Assembly: GCF_010672385.1 (NCBI RefSeq)
Contig: NZ_JAAHGT010000027.1
Span: 1 to 34,664 of the forward strand
Direction of reading: 5' to 3'
DNA: 34,664 nt
Source of the DNA: Okeania sp. SIO2F4
Lineage (GTDB): Bacteria > Cyanobacteriota > Cyanobacteriia > Cyanobacteriales > Microcoleaceae
The notes beneath the pieces were generated by a model. That model had not been told where the DNA came from. It was given only the letters and a program-made list of their open reading frames with translations, and did no database searches. The translations under genes and the position numbers were made by a program. Within the stretch, counting starts at the first letter, position 1. The number at the start of each line of letters is the position of its first letter. Positions 1-7,660 of the stretch are shown piece by piece.

Positions 1-2241
1 AGTGGAGAAAAACTAGATTGTCAGGACGATCAAAGTATCCGCAAATTACAAATTGCCTTGGATGCTCTAGAAAAAATAGGAGTTCTAGCCAAAGACAAAG
101 GTCGCTATCGGCGACTTTTGGAAGAGGCAGTTGTAGAAGCAAAACTTCGCTGTTCCAGTAAAGGATTTTGCTTCGCCATACAAGACTCAGAAGGAACAGA
201 AGATATTTACATTCGGGAAAGTCATCTGAGTAATGCTTGGAATGGCGATCGCGTATTTGTCAAAATTATTAAAGAAGGCAGTCGTCGCCGGAGTCCGGAA
301 GGAGAAGTCAAGTTAATATTAGAACGTGCTAACCCTTCCTTATTAGCAAGAATCAAACAAATCAATGGGCACAATGGAGATCCCTACTATCGAGCAGTTC
401 CCCTAGACGATCGCCTACTATTTGAAATCGACTTAGTACCAGAAGGTCCAGACTTAGCAGATGCTATAGACCACCTTGTCCATGTCGAAGTATTGCGTTA
501 TCCCCTAGGAGAAAAACGTCCTATAGGAAGAGTAGTTCAGATTCTAGGTTCAGATGCAGAAGCAGCAGATGACCTAGATATAGTATGTTGCAAACATGAC
601 TTACCCCGGTCTTTTCCGGATACAGTTCTTAAGGAAGCTGAATCTCTGGTTAACCATTCTACTAAAGCAGATCAAAAAAATAGACTAGATTTGCGTGAAC
701 TACTCACAATTTCTTTTGGAGAAATCAACAAGAAAGACATTAATCATGCTCTAAGTATAGAAACTACAACCTCTGGTTATTGGCGAGTAGGAGTTCACAT
801 TGCTGATGTAGCCTACTTTATTAAAGCAGACTCCCAACTAGATAAAGAAGCTCGTAAGCGAAGTATCAGTATATACCTGCGAAATCAAGTAGTTCCTATA
901 CTACCAGACGGATTATCAAGTGATTACTTTTCCTTACTACCAGAAAAAGATCGACTAGCTATATCTATTTTGATAACTGTCAATAAAAACGGTCAGATAG
1001 TTGAGTTTGAAATTGAACCTAGTGTCATCCAGGTAGATGCTCATCTCGGCTACGAGCAAACAAGAAAAATTATTAATGGCAATACAGAGGAATTAGTTAA
1101 TATAAACTTAGAGCAACTCGAGAGTGCCATCAATAAACTTCAAGATGTTAGTCAAGCAGTCCGAAGTGCCAGATTACGAAGAGGTGCTTTTGACCTAAAT
1201 TTACCAGATGAAAAAAGCTACTATAACGATGAAGGACCCTTAGGAGCAATGATAGTTCCTGAGATGTTTCCAGCTCGTTCCATGGTAGCAGAATTAATCG
1301 TCTTGGCAAACCAAGCAATAGCGAGTCACTTGCTAGCACTAGGAGTACCTGCAATTTATCGGGTCCAAAATTCCCCAGATCCAGGAGATATTCAAGAATT
1401 TATTAAGTTAGCTAGCAATCTTGGAGCTGACTTATATCTAGAAGATGAAGAAGATGTACAACCAGCTGACTATCAAGCATTTGTTGAGGCATTTACTGCA
1501 CCCAAATCAGAAAGAGTGCTAACATACTTGCTCGAAGATACTTTGAAGCCAGTAATTTACAGCACCACAGCTCAACCTCATTTTGGATTAGCCTTACAAC
1601 ATGGTTATATTCATTGTACATCACCAATTTCGAGATATTCCGATTTATTGATTTCACGAGTCTTACATACTGTATTTAATGAAGGTCGCGATCGCCGTTC
1701 TAGTCGTTCTAAAGAAGGTGTAGAGTTAGGACATTCTTCATGTCATGGCAAAATATCCTGGAATGTTTTAGCTCCAGAAATACAGCAAGAATTGGAAGCA
1801 CAACTAACATCAGTAGTGGTGCATTTAACTGAACGAGAAAACGTGGCACAGGATGCTCAAGAAGACTTAGAAGGATTAATTAAAACTGGATTAATGAAGG
1901 AACGCACTGGTCAAACTTTCCAAGGTTTGATTACAGGAGTGCAGTCTTACGGTTTCTTTGTAGAAATTGAAATTGCCTCTGAGTCTACAGAAACTTTCAG
2001 AGTAGAGGGTTTAGTTCATGTATCTTCTCTGAAAGATGATTGGTATGAATATCGTTCCCGACAACAAACACTTGTCGGACGCAAAAACCGTAACCAATAC
2101 CGACTAGGAGATATGGTAGAAGTACAGGTCAAGAGTGTTGATTATTATCGCCAGCAAATTGACTTAGTGGCAGTCAGTGGTGGCAGCACCGCTTTTGATG
2201 ATGAAGAATTCTCCTCCTCCAGTAATCCTTATCGGTTCTAA
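1..2241 (+). CDS. RNB-family (RNase II/R, Zam-like) protein, 5' end outside window
   Basis: The frame is open from base 1, so the start lies upstream; the TTG at 58 is only an internal codon. In order one sees a cold-shock-like RNA-binding part (NGDRVFVKI, about residues 60-110 of the visible protein), the RNB catalytic domain (GVHIADVAYFI; DRLAISI; HFGLALQHGYIHCTSPISRY) and a carboxy-terminal S1 domain (GLITGVQSYGFFVEIEI, then GLVHVSSL). Family members are 3'-5' exoribonucleases. The metal-binding block, normally TID...DxDDA, reads TISFGEINKKDINHALS at bases 706-756, so three of four aspartates are replaced, and the usual SPIRRY reads SPISRY. This suggests a catalytically weak or dead relative, as in Zam-type cyanobacterial homologues; that last comparison is from memory. 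ubiX follows on the same strand after 560 bases with strong hairpins between, so it is probably transcribed separately. Confidence 0.9.
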   Translation, partial: SGEKLDCQDDQSIRKLQIALDALEKIGVLAKDKGRYRRLLEEAVVEAKLRCSSKGFCFAIQDSEGTEDIYIRESHLSNAWNGDRVFVKIIKEGSRRRSPEGEVKLILERANPSLLARIKQINGHNGDPYYRAVPLDDRLLFEIDLVPEGPDLADAIDHLVHVEVLRYPLGEKRPIGRVVQILGSDAEAADDLDIVCCKHDLPRSFPDTVLKEAESLVNHSTKADQKNRLDLRELLTISFGEINKKDINHALSIETTTSGYWRVGVHIADVAYFIKADSQLDKEARKRSISIYLRNQVVPILPDGLSSDYFSLLPEKDRLAISILITVNKNGQIVEFEIEPSVIQVDAHLGYEQTRKIINGNTEELVNINLEQLESAINKLQDVSQAVRSARLRRGAFDLNLPDEKSYYNDEGPLGAMIVPEMFPARSMVAELIVLANQAIASHLLALGVPAIYRVQNSPDPGDIQEFIKLASNLGADLYLEDEEDVQPADYQAFVEAFTAPKSERVLTYLLEDTLKPVIYSTTAQPHFGLALQHGYIHCTSPISRYSDLLISRVLHTVFNEGRDRRSSRSKEGVELGHSSCHGKISWNVLAPEIQQELEAQLTSVVVHLTERENVAQDAQEDLEGLIKTGLMKERTGQTFQGLITGVQSYGFFVEIEIASESTETFRVEGLVHVSSLKDDWYEYRSRQQTLVGRKNRNQYRLGDMVEVQVKSVDYYRQQIDLVAVSGGSTAFDDEEFSSSSNPYRF

Positions 2242-2245
2242 TTAA

Positions 2246-2316
2246 TAGACATCTCCGGAAATTAAGATTTAACAACCTTTTTATAGTTGTTTCAAGTGAA
2301 TTATCGGAGATGTCTA
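2246..2316 (+). terminator. Inverted repeat just after the RNB gene
   Basis: Perfect 12-base arms TAGACATCTCCG (2246-2257) and CGGAGATGTCTA (2305-2316), with a nested AACAAC/GTTGTT hairpin (2271-2291) in the loop, begin four bases after the stop codon. There is no clean T-run behind it, so a terminator or RNA-end-protecting structure is inferred from position only. Confidence 0.45.
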
Positions 2317-2699
2317 ATTAACAGGGAGTAGGGAAGTGGGCGAGAAATTGAAATACATCCTCTTCCTTTTTTCTAGTTGCTTTGACAAGATATAGCGCTA
2401 CGCGCAAGTCAAAAGTAATCTCACCAGAGAGTTTTCTGTGTGGAAAAGCTCCGCGTTTTCCGTTTGTCATGCTGTGCAAATATGTTGCGTAGCAAAACGG
2501 GATTTAGCAATGTCAAACACCGAGTCGGCGTAGTGCTAAATCCGTTTAATCGCGCTCAGTTCGGGACATGATATAATACTAAATCCGTTTAATTAGGTAT
2601 AAAAAAATTGTCCTATCTCCATAATTGTCAAATCTTTCTAATATATTGGCATTGTAGATTTAACGAATGATAATTGATTTTCAACTATTTATTAGTTGA
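2317..2699. repeat. Gene-free stretch with dispersed repeats
   Basis: No gene is supported. The stretch carries a GC-rich palindromic repeat piece (about 2445-2500, containing CTCCGCGTTTTCCG and TTGCGTAGCAAAAC) resembling those at 5985, 15826, 18766 and 34190. A 15-base direct repeat CTAAATCCGTTTAAT occurs at 2536-2550 and 2579-2593; the same word type occurs at the ends of MITE-like elements elsewhere in the window. Confidence 0.5.
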
Positions 2700-2743
2700 G
2701 GAAAGATAGATCAAAAAATATCTACTTTTTGATCTATCTTTCC
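2700..2743 (+). terminator. Strong 18-bp stem-loop upstream of ubiX
   Basis: GGAAAGATAGATCAAAAA (2700-2717) pairs perfectly with TTTTTGATCTATCTTTCC (2726-2743) around an eight-base loop. Because A5 and T5 are in the stem, the structure works on both strands as a possible bidirectional terminator; it lies 61 bases before the ubiX start, so a leader-RNA role is also possible. Confidence 0.55.
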
Positions 2744-2804
2744 CTGATTTTGCAACCCCAATCTCCTAGCAGATGAAAGGAAGTTTCTGAAGATTTATTC
2801 AAAC

Positions 2805-3437
2805 ATGAGTAATTTTGTTTCTACTCCTAAACTACCGATAGTTATCGGAGTTACAGGAGCATCAGGACTAATTTACGCTGTTAGAAGCATTAAATTTTTG
2901 CTGGCAGCTAATTATACTATTGACTTAGTAGCATCAAAAGCTACTTATTCAGTCTGGCAAGCAGAGCAAAATATTAAAATGCCTGCTGAACCAACTAAAC
3001 AAGAAAAATTCTGGCGAGAACAAGCTGGAGAAGAAAGTAACGGTAAACTCTATTGTCATCCTTGGCAAGATATAGGAGCAAATGTTGCTAGTGGTTCCTA
3101 TCGAACTCAGGGTATGATAATTATTCCTTGTAGCATGGGAACAGTAAGTAAGTTGGCTGCTGGATTCAGTTCAGATTTAGTAGAGCGGGCAGCAGACGTA
3201 CAATTAAAAGAAGGTGGTAAACTAATCGTAGTGCCCCGGGAAACACCTTTGAGTTTGATTCATTTACGAAATTTAACTACTCTGGCAGAAGCAGGAGCAA
3301 GAATTGTCCCGGCAATCCCGGCCTGGTATCATAATCCCCAAACTATAGAAGATTTGGTAGACTTTGTGGTAGCTCGTGCTTTAGATCAATTTGGTTTAGA
3401 TTGTGTTCCTATTAAACGGTGGATAGGCCATGAATAG
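2805..3437 (+). CDS. ubiX: UbiX-type flavin prenyltransferase
   Basis: UbiX joins dimethylallyl phosphate to FMN, making the prenylated FMN cofactor used by UbiD decarboxylases; in cyanobacteria this feeds plastoquinone synthesis. The protein has 210 residues, the usual size. Visible family signatures are the amino-terminal FMN-binding loop VIGVTGASGLIYA (about residues 12-24), the phosphate-binding stretch IIIPCSMGTVSKLAAG (about 105-120) with a following cluster of acidic and basic residues DLVERAADVQLKE, and the VVPRETPLSLIHLRNL block (about 143-158). The ATG at 2805 is followed directly by the expected beta strand. It overlaps the next gene by eight bases, indicating translational coupling with the membrane protein behind it. 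Identification is firm from motifs; the physiological role is from the family. Confidence 0.95.
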   Translation: MSNFVSTPKLPIVIGVTGASGLIYAVRSIKFLLAANYTIDLVASKATYSVWQAEQNIKMPAEPTKQEKFWREQAGEESNGKLYCHPWQDIGANVASGSYRTQGMIIIPCSMGTVSKLAAGFSSDLVERAADVQLKEGGKLIVVPRETPLSLIHLRNLTTLAEAGARIVPAIPAWYHNPQTIEDLVDFVVARALDQFGLDCVPIKRWIGHE

Positions 3438-4164
3438 AAATCGGAATTTACTATTGTTATCTTTTTTAATCTTTGTCATCAGTGGGTTGGCCTTATTTGC
3501 TTGGCAAAATTGGTCTCCTAGTTTGTCCTTAACTTTTCTGGGATTAAAATCAATACCTCTACCTCTATCTGTATGGATTTTAGCCGCTCTTGTTGCAGGT
3601 ATAATCACTTACTTGTTGATTTATGGCATCTTTGAACTTTCCAATTACCTGTTTAAACGAAGTTTTCAACCTTCCAGACTTCGCTCTAGAAAATCTCAGC
3701 ATCAAAATCAAACTGGGGAAGGTAGCGATAGATATTCACAGTCTCAAGGAATTTCAGATTCTCAAAGCTCCTTTAACCTAAATAAAGGTTCGGAACCAAC
3801 TGAGGAAGATGAAAATTTTGATGACTGGGAACAAGGACCTCCTAAAGTTAGTCATTCTTGGGACAGTAGTACCAGCGAAAAAGATATTGAAGAGGCACAA
3901 GGGTCTGTTAATCAAGGTTCTACACAGAAAAATTATGAAGCGGAACAACAGCCAAAAACAGAGTCTTGGTCGGGTTCTGTCTATTCTTATGGTTATCGGG
4001 ATCCTAGTGTTTCTGGGGTTGGTCAAACCGAATCTGTGTATGATGCAGATTATCGGGTAATTACTCCTCCCCCACCTCCAGATCCATCTAAACCTACTGA
4101 AAATGAAGAGACTGAAGGCGAAGTTCCTGAGCAAGCTAATAAACCAGGTGGTCAGTCTGAATGA
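3430..4164 (+). CDS. LapA-like membrane protein with disordered tail
   Basis: This 244-residue protein starts inside the end of ubiX (ATGAATAG overlap), so the two are probably made from one message. Two hydrophobic helices are visible: residues about 7-26 (LLLLSFLIFVISGLALFAW) and about 47-70 (LPLSVWILAALVAGIITYLL), separated by a short segment with FLGLKSIPLPLS, as in LapA/DUF1049 family proteins. From about residue 80 the chain is hydrophilic, rich in Ser, Gln, Glu and Pro, and contains a PPPPPDPSKP stretch, so the tail is likely disordered and cytoplasmic. Function is unknown; pairing with ubiX suggests nothing more precise than a membrane role. Confidence is high for the gene and moderate for the family. 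Confidence 0.8.
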   Translation: MNRNRNLLLLSFLIFVISGLALFAWQNWSPSLSLTFLGLKSIPLPLSVWILAALVAGIITYLLIYGIFELSNYLFKRSFQPSRLRSRKSQHQNQTGEGSDRYSQSQGISDSQSSFNLNKGSEPTEEDENFDDWEQGPPKVSHSWDSSTSEKDIEEAQGSVNQGSTQKNYEAEQQPKTESWSGSVYSYGYRDPSVSGVGQTESVYDADYRVITPPPPPDPSKPTENEETEGEVPEQANKPGGQSE

Positions 4165-4238
4165 AGTCAGAAGTTAGAAGTTAGAAGTCAGAAGTTAGAA
4201 GTTAGAAGTCAGAAGTTAGAAGTTAGAAGTTAGAAGTT
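4164..4238. repeat. Tandem heptamer repeat (GAAGTTA/GAAGTCA)
   Basis: Directly at the stop codon begin about ten heptamers of AGAAGTT or AGAAGTC arranged in a higher-order unit of about 21 bases. Such short tandem repeats are common in filamentous cyanobacteria. Confidence 0.85.
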
Positions 4239-4597
4239 AAATTCTTACTTTATTATTTTGATCGAACTAGAAAAAATATTTAACTGATAACTAATTAACT
4301 GATTAAAAGGCGGGGTTTTATACCAAATTAATGCGTAGAGAATTACAGTAAAATGAGCACAAAAGTGCTAGTAAATTTCCTGCCGACGTAGAGGGTAAAA
4401 TCAAATTATCCCTTGGTAAAAAACAATTTATCATAGTTATCAAACTATTTTTAGTCAATCATAGAACAGTTTGACTCTCAGAAAAAATAAATATTATAAA
4501 TTCTTACCTCCTGACTCCTGATGACTGACTCCTGACAAAAAAGCCACTGTAGCAATATTTTATGAAATTGGTATTAGACTCAATTATTTGAATAACT
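4239..4597. repeat. Gene-free stretch with MITE-like element
   Basis: No gene is supported. ATACCAAATT near 4320 and ATGAAATTGGTATT ending at 4575 are roughly inverted to each other and could be the ends of a decayed element of about 255 bases. The 30 bases 4546-4575 recur exactly, inverted, at 18133-18162. The stretch leads into the shikimate kinase start without an obvious ribosome-binding site. Confidence 0.5.
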
Positions 4598-5155
4598 ATG
4601 GATATTAGTAATAGGGATTTGTTAGAGGGAGTAAATCTTTATTTAGTCGGAATGATGGGCGCTGGCAAAACAACTGTGGGACATTTGTTAGCCCAACAGT
4701 TGGGATATCGTTTTCTAGATACGGATAGTTTGATTTCTCAAGCTGCTGGCAAGTCAATTAGCGAAATTTTTGCTACTGAGGGTGAGGCAGCTTTTCGGGA
4801 GTTGGAAACAAATATATTATCAGAAGTATGTAGTTACAAAAAATTGACTATTGCAACAGGTGGTGGTATAGTCATAAAACCTTTTAATTGGAGTTATTTA
4901 CAACATGGTATAGTAGTTTGGTTAGATGTGCCAGTAGAAGTGTTATATAGTCGCTTGCAAGGCGATCGGACTAGACCTTTACTTCAAAATAGTAACCCTT
5001 TGGCTAAACTTCAGGCTATTTTGGAGGAAAGAAGACCGCTTTATGCCAATGCAGATGTTAATGTTACTGTAGATAGTCAAGATACTCCTGAACAAGTGAC
5101 AATGTTAGTGCTAGAAGAAATCGGAAGAGTGGTAAAGTCAAGGGTAGTAAGTTAG
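4598..5155 (+). CDS. aroK: Shikimate kinase
   Basis: The enzyme phosphorylates shikimate at O3 with ATP, the fifth step of the chorismate pathway in the cytosol. The 185-residue product has the usual size and all signatures: the Walker A loop GMMGAGKTTVG (about residues 18-28), the shikimate-binding DTD (LDTDSLI, about 40-46), the FRELE segment (about 66-70), the GGG of ATGGGIVI (about 87-94) and the lid RTRPLL (about 130-135). The ten residues before the first strand are short and variable, as in cyanobacterial homologues. It stands alone, flanked by repeat-rich gaps on both sides, so it is likely monocistronic. Confidence 0.96.
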   Translation: MDISNRDLLEGVNLYLVGMMGAGKTTVGHLLAQQLGYRFLDTDSLISQAAGKSISEIFATEGEAAFRELETNILSEVCSYKKLTIATGGGIVIKPFNWSYLQHGIVVWLDVPVEVLYSRLQGDRTRPLLQNSNPLAKLQAILEERRPLYANADVNVTVDSQDTPEQVTMLVLEEIGRVVKSRVVS

Positions 5156-5544
5156 TCAATGAGTTGTTGATTCCAATGTTTAAATATAAAAAAATATGAA
5201 TTTATATTTTTTGTCAAAAAGATTACAGTAATTTCTACCTATAAGACATTTGTACTAATATGATGATATCTGGGGTGAATTAAAATTGTACAGTAATTGA
5301 ATACAAAAAACCCCCACCATTTATAGGTAGGGGTCAAGAACAGTTAAACGCTTATTTCTTATTATCTCAGAAATTAACTATTATTGGTAGGTTTATTTGT
5401 GACAATTTTTTAAACGTCCATAATAACTATGCTTTACATTTATACAAATACCCTAGGCTAAATTGCTGATATTGATCCTACTAATTTGATTTATTTATTT
5501 ACTCAAATACTAAATTCAAAGTTGAATACCCACAAATCAAGGTT
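5156..5544. other. Gene-free stretch after aroK
   Basis: Apart from the hairpin at 5305-5333 nothing is recognised. The sequence is AT-rich, with no long open frame and no clear repeat. The missing amino-terminal part of the old tnpB relic that starts being readable near 5545 would have to lie here, but I cannot read it. Confidence 0.5.
5305..5333 (-). terminator. Intrinsic terminator, minus strand
   Basis: Read on the minus strand, CCCCTACC (5333-5326) pairs with GGTGGGGG (5318-5311) around a seven-base loop and is followed by TTTTTT (5310-5305), the classical form. It would stop transcription coming leftward out of the IS605-type element toward aroK. Confidence 0.6.
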
Positions 5545-5769
5545 ATTACAGCTTACAAAAATTTTTTTGAGAAACAAGCTAAGTTGCCAAGATTCAAATT
5601 TCAAAAAGGCAGGAAATCTATTAATTATCCTCAAAATGTTAAATTTTAAGATGACTATATAAAACTACCTAAAATTGGATTAGTATGTTGTAGGCTTCAT
5701 CGAGATTTTGTGGGATAAATTCAAACGGTAACTTTCTCAAAAAATTCAGATGGTAAATACTTTGTCTTT
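5545..5769 (+). pseudogene. Relic of an older tnpB, part 1 (interrupted)
   Basis: One reading frame gives AYKNFFEKQAKLPRFK, INYPQNVKF, a stop, DDYIKLPKIG, LHRDFVG, another stop, then TVTFSKNSDGKYFVF, which is the familiar middle amino-terminal part of IS605-family TnpB proteins. Two in-frame stops show decay. The frame breaks off at 5769 where the inserted element begins and resumes near 7661 with VLVDDGK, so both parts were once one gene. Confidence 0.75.
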
Positions 5770-5774
5770 GACAC

Positions 5775-5798
5775 TCCCCGCTAATCGCGAGACGGGGA
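5775..5798. other. IS end hairpin on the tnpB 3' side
   Basis: TCCCCG (5775-5780) pairs with CGGGGA (5793-5798) around a twelve-base loop containing TAATCGCGAGA. Position next to the tnpB 3' end makes it the right-end hairpin; in this family the same region forms the 3' end of the TnpB guide RNA. Confidence 0.65.
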
Positions 5799-5801
5799 TT
5801 C

Positions 5802-7149
5802 TTAAGAAATCCAAAATCGAACTCTTAAAGGCGTTGTCAATGCGCCTCTACTTAGTTGACTTAAGTTCAACTTAAGCCTTCCAGATACTTTTCTCAAAAT
5901 ATTTGCTGCACCATTGCAATCAGCATTAATTAAATAGCCCGCAGCAGAACGATATAAACCTCGTTGAATGCGTTTTCCTGTTTCGCTGCGCGACATGAAA
6001 CGCGTTAGCGAAGCTCCTCTGAAAGAGGCAGCGTGTCCGAAGGACTTAGGTTCCCAGTTGTCGGGTTTTTCACCATAGGTTGGGAGAACATCACCATCTA
6101 AAAAGCTAGCTTTCGAGGTATAAGACTCTTCGGTTTCTACAAATTGTAACCCATATAAGCTACAAAGTTGCTCAATTCGTTCTTTGAGTCTGGCAGTAGG
6201 AATTTGTGCAAACTTTTGGTTAGTTTTAGTCCCTAGTCCAATTGATTGTTTTTGACCTTTATTCCAACCAAAAACGATTGTACCAATTCCATGTTTAAGG
6301 CAATGGTTGATGATTAATCGCGCTGCGCATGTTAACAGCATCTCGCATCTGGTTGCGAGCCTGCGAAGCAATCACGCTTTTGAGTGATGCGAGCTAATCT
6401 TTTAGACCAGAAACCTTGCGGTTGATTTTCCTTAAGAGCAGCTATTCGTTTGTTGTACCACTGGTTTTTGGATTTCAGATGTTGGCCATCGACAATAAAG
6501 CTGTGATCGAAAGTATCCACACAGGTCAACCAGTTGTCTAAACCGTGGTCAATAGAAAGAGCCTGGGTTTTGTCTAACTTGAGTGATTGAATTTTAATTT
6601 CATAGACAAACTCGACAGAAAAACAGCCGTGACGAGGTAAAATCCTCATCTCTTTAATTAAGTTCCACTCCAGGTTGCTTGCCATTGGGATATAGAAATT
6701 CTCTAGTCCAAACCATGCTTTAACCTTGCGTCAATCATGGAACTCTAATTCCTTTATCAGTAAGTTTCAACCATCTTTTAGGATAGGAAACATTAAATAA
6801 ACCAGGTTTTCGGTATTTAGGAGGTTTGGGCTTGTTAACCAATTCACCGCTTCCAAATAGTTTTGAGAGTTGTTTAAAACTTTTGAAAGATTCAACAACA
6901 CCGTTGCATATTTGTTGGGCACGCTTAGGCATACATCGCGTTAAAATGTCTGTTCCATTTCATCTGCCCGCAAAGCTCGCCTTGAGTAACAAATCGATTT
7001 TCCTGAAAAAAAACTTGTCGGGCGTAATAAACCGAACAATTAAATACTTTGTTGGCTTGAGCGCACAAGTATTCTAGGATAGCCAATAGATTTTTGTCGG
7101 GATGCAGCAGAACTTGTTGACATCCTATGTTTTTTGTTTTTTTGCTCAT
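5802..7149 (-). pseudogene. tnpB: TnpB (RNA-guided nuclease relative), frameshifted
   Basis: Four segments in different frames together cover a full TnpB: 7149-6925 (MSKKTKNIGCQQVLLHPDK), 6932-6735 (KPPKYRKPGLFNVSYPKRW), about 6716-6332 (WFGLENFYIPMASNLEW; LSIDHGLDNW) and 6371-5802 (FVETEESYTSKASFLDGD; INADCNGAANILRK; GALTTPLRVRFW). The RuvC aspartates and glutamate can still be recognised in LSIDHG, VETEESY and NADCNGA. Breaks occur near 6930, near 6720 and at 6395-6330. Two insertions are seen: about 19 bases near 6380 and an in-frame GC-rich palindrome at 5985-6053. The gene is inactive as a single protein. The zinc-ribbon cysteines of many TnpBs are not apparent in this branch. Confidence 0.85.
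5985..6053. repeat. GC-rich palindromic repeat inserted in tnpB
   Basis: Relative to ordinary TnpB of this branch, where YGEKP..W is followed closely by SGKR, about 22 extra residues (PKSFGHAASFRGASL and on) are encoded here. The DNA contains GTTTCGCTGCGC, GAAACGCGTTAGCGAAGC and CTCTGAAAGAG. GAAACGCGTTTGCGTAGC at 34215-34240 is nearly the same word, so this is a dispersed mobile palindrome. Confidence 0.65.
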
Positions 7150-7193
7150 GCCTCTATTATGATTTATTTGTCGATAAATGTAAATTTATCAAC

Positions 7194-7601
7194 ATGAAAA
7201 ACCAGCAAAAAATATATCGTCATGGCAACCATTCTATAGGTCTAGCCCATGTCCACTTAGTATGGATTCCCAAACGGCGCAAGAAAGTCTTAGTGGACCA
7301 AATTAAAATAAGGTTGGCAGCTATCTTATCAGAAGTGGCCACAGAAAAAGGTTGGTTAATTAAAGGGTTAGAAATAGCACCAGACCACGTTCATGTATTG
7401 GTAGAGCATGGTTCTGATGTAGCAATCCACAAAATAGTCAAAGCTTTAAAAGGTAGGTCATCGAGACTGTTGCGACAAGAGTTTCCAGAGCTATGCAAGC
7501 TACCTAGTTTGTGGACTCATAGTTATTTTTACGATACTACCGGGAAAGTCAGCACCGCTAAGATTTTGGAATACATTAATGACCCTCATCACGGCGACTA
7601 A
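7194..7601 (+). CDS. tnpA: TnpA, Y1 HUH transposase of the IS200/IS605 family
   Basis: TnpA cuts and joins single-stranded ends of the element using a tyrosine nucleophile. The ATG at 7194 gives 135 residues, the normal size; an upstream in-frame ATG at 7134 would overlap the tnpB start and adds a non-conserved stretch. Motifs present are HVHLVWIPKRRKKVL (about residues 16-30), the HUH motif in APDHVHVLVEHG (about 63-74), LKGRSSRLLRQEFPEL (about 85-100), WTHSYFYDTTG (about 106-116) and the catalytic helix KILEYI with the probable nucleophile tyrosine near residue 127. No frameshift is seen, unlike the neighbouring tnpB. Its stop codon lies in the loop of a hairpin. Confidence 0.93.
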   Translation: MKNQQKIYRHGNHSIGLAHVHLVWIPKRRKKVLVDQIKIRLAAILSEVATEKGWLIKGLEIAPDHVHVLVEHGSDVAIHKIVKALKGRSSRLLRQEFPELCKLPSLWTHSYFYDTTGKVSTAKILEYINDPHHGD

Positions 7602-7619
7602 AGTCGCCGAGTCGTTTTT
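7593..7619 (+). terminator. Hairpin over the tnpA stop codon
   Basis: GGCGAC (7593-7598) pairs with GTCGCC (7603-7608) across the TAA stop of tnpA, followed a few bases on by TTTTT (7615-7619). This is a plausible intrinsic terminator of tnpA. Confidence 0.55.
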
Positions 7620-7621
7620 CC

Positions 7622-7645
7622 GCCCCGCGCCTAAATTGACGGGGC
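7622..7645. other. IS end hairpin on the tnpA 3' side
   Basis: GCCCCG (7622-7627) pairs with CGGGGC (7640-7645) around a twelve-base loop. Stem and loop sizes match the hairpin at 5775-5798, as expected for the two ends recognised by one TnpA. Confidence 0.65.
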
Positions 7646-7660
7646 TACCAAACTCCCGAA

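Larger units (their letters stand above)
5771..7660. mobile_element. IS200/IS605-type element, divergent tnpA and dead tnpB
   Basis: The element carries tnpA on plus and tnpB on minus, with starts 44 bases apart, and subterminal hairpins at both ends (5775-5798 and 7622-7645) as required by Y1 transposases. Outside it, the halves of another tnpB join in frame, which fixes the borders to within about ten bases; exact ends and target tetranucleotide are not certain. These elements transpose as single strands, leave no terminal inverted repeats and make no target duplication, in keeping with what is seen. TnpA seems usable; TnpB is not. Confidence 0.8.

Noticed and set aside
3778-4134. 118-codon minus frame and an overlapping 83-codon plus frame
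   Set aside because: Shadows of the low-complexity tail of the LapA-like gene; no start signal and improbable composition.
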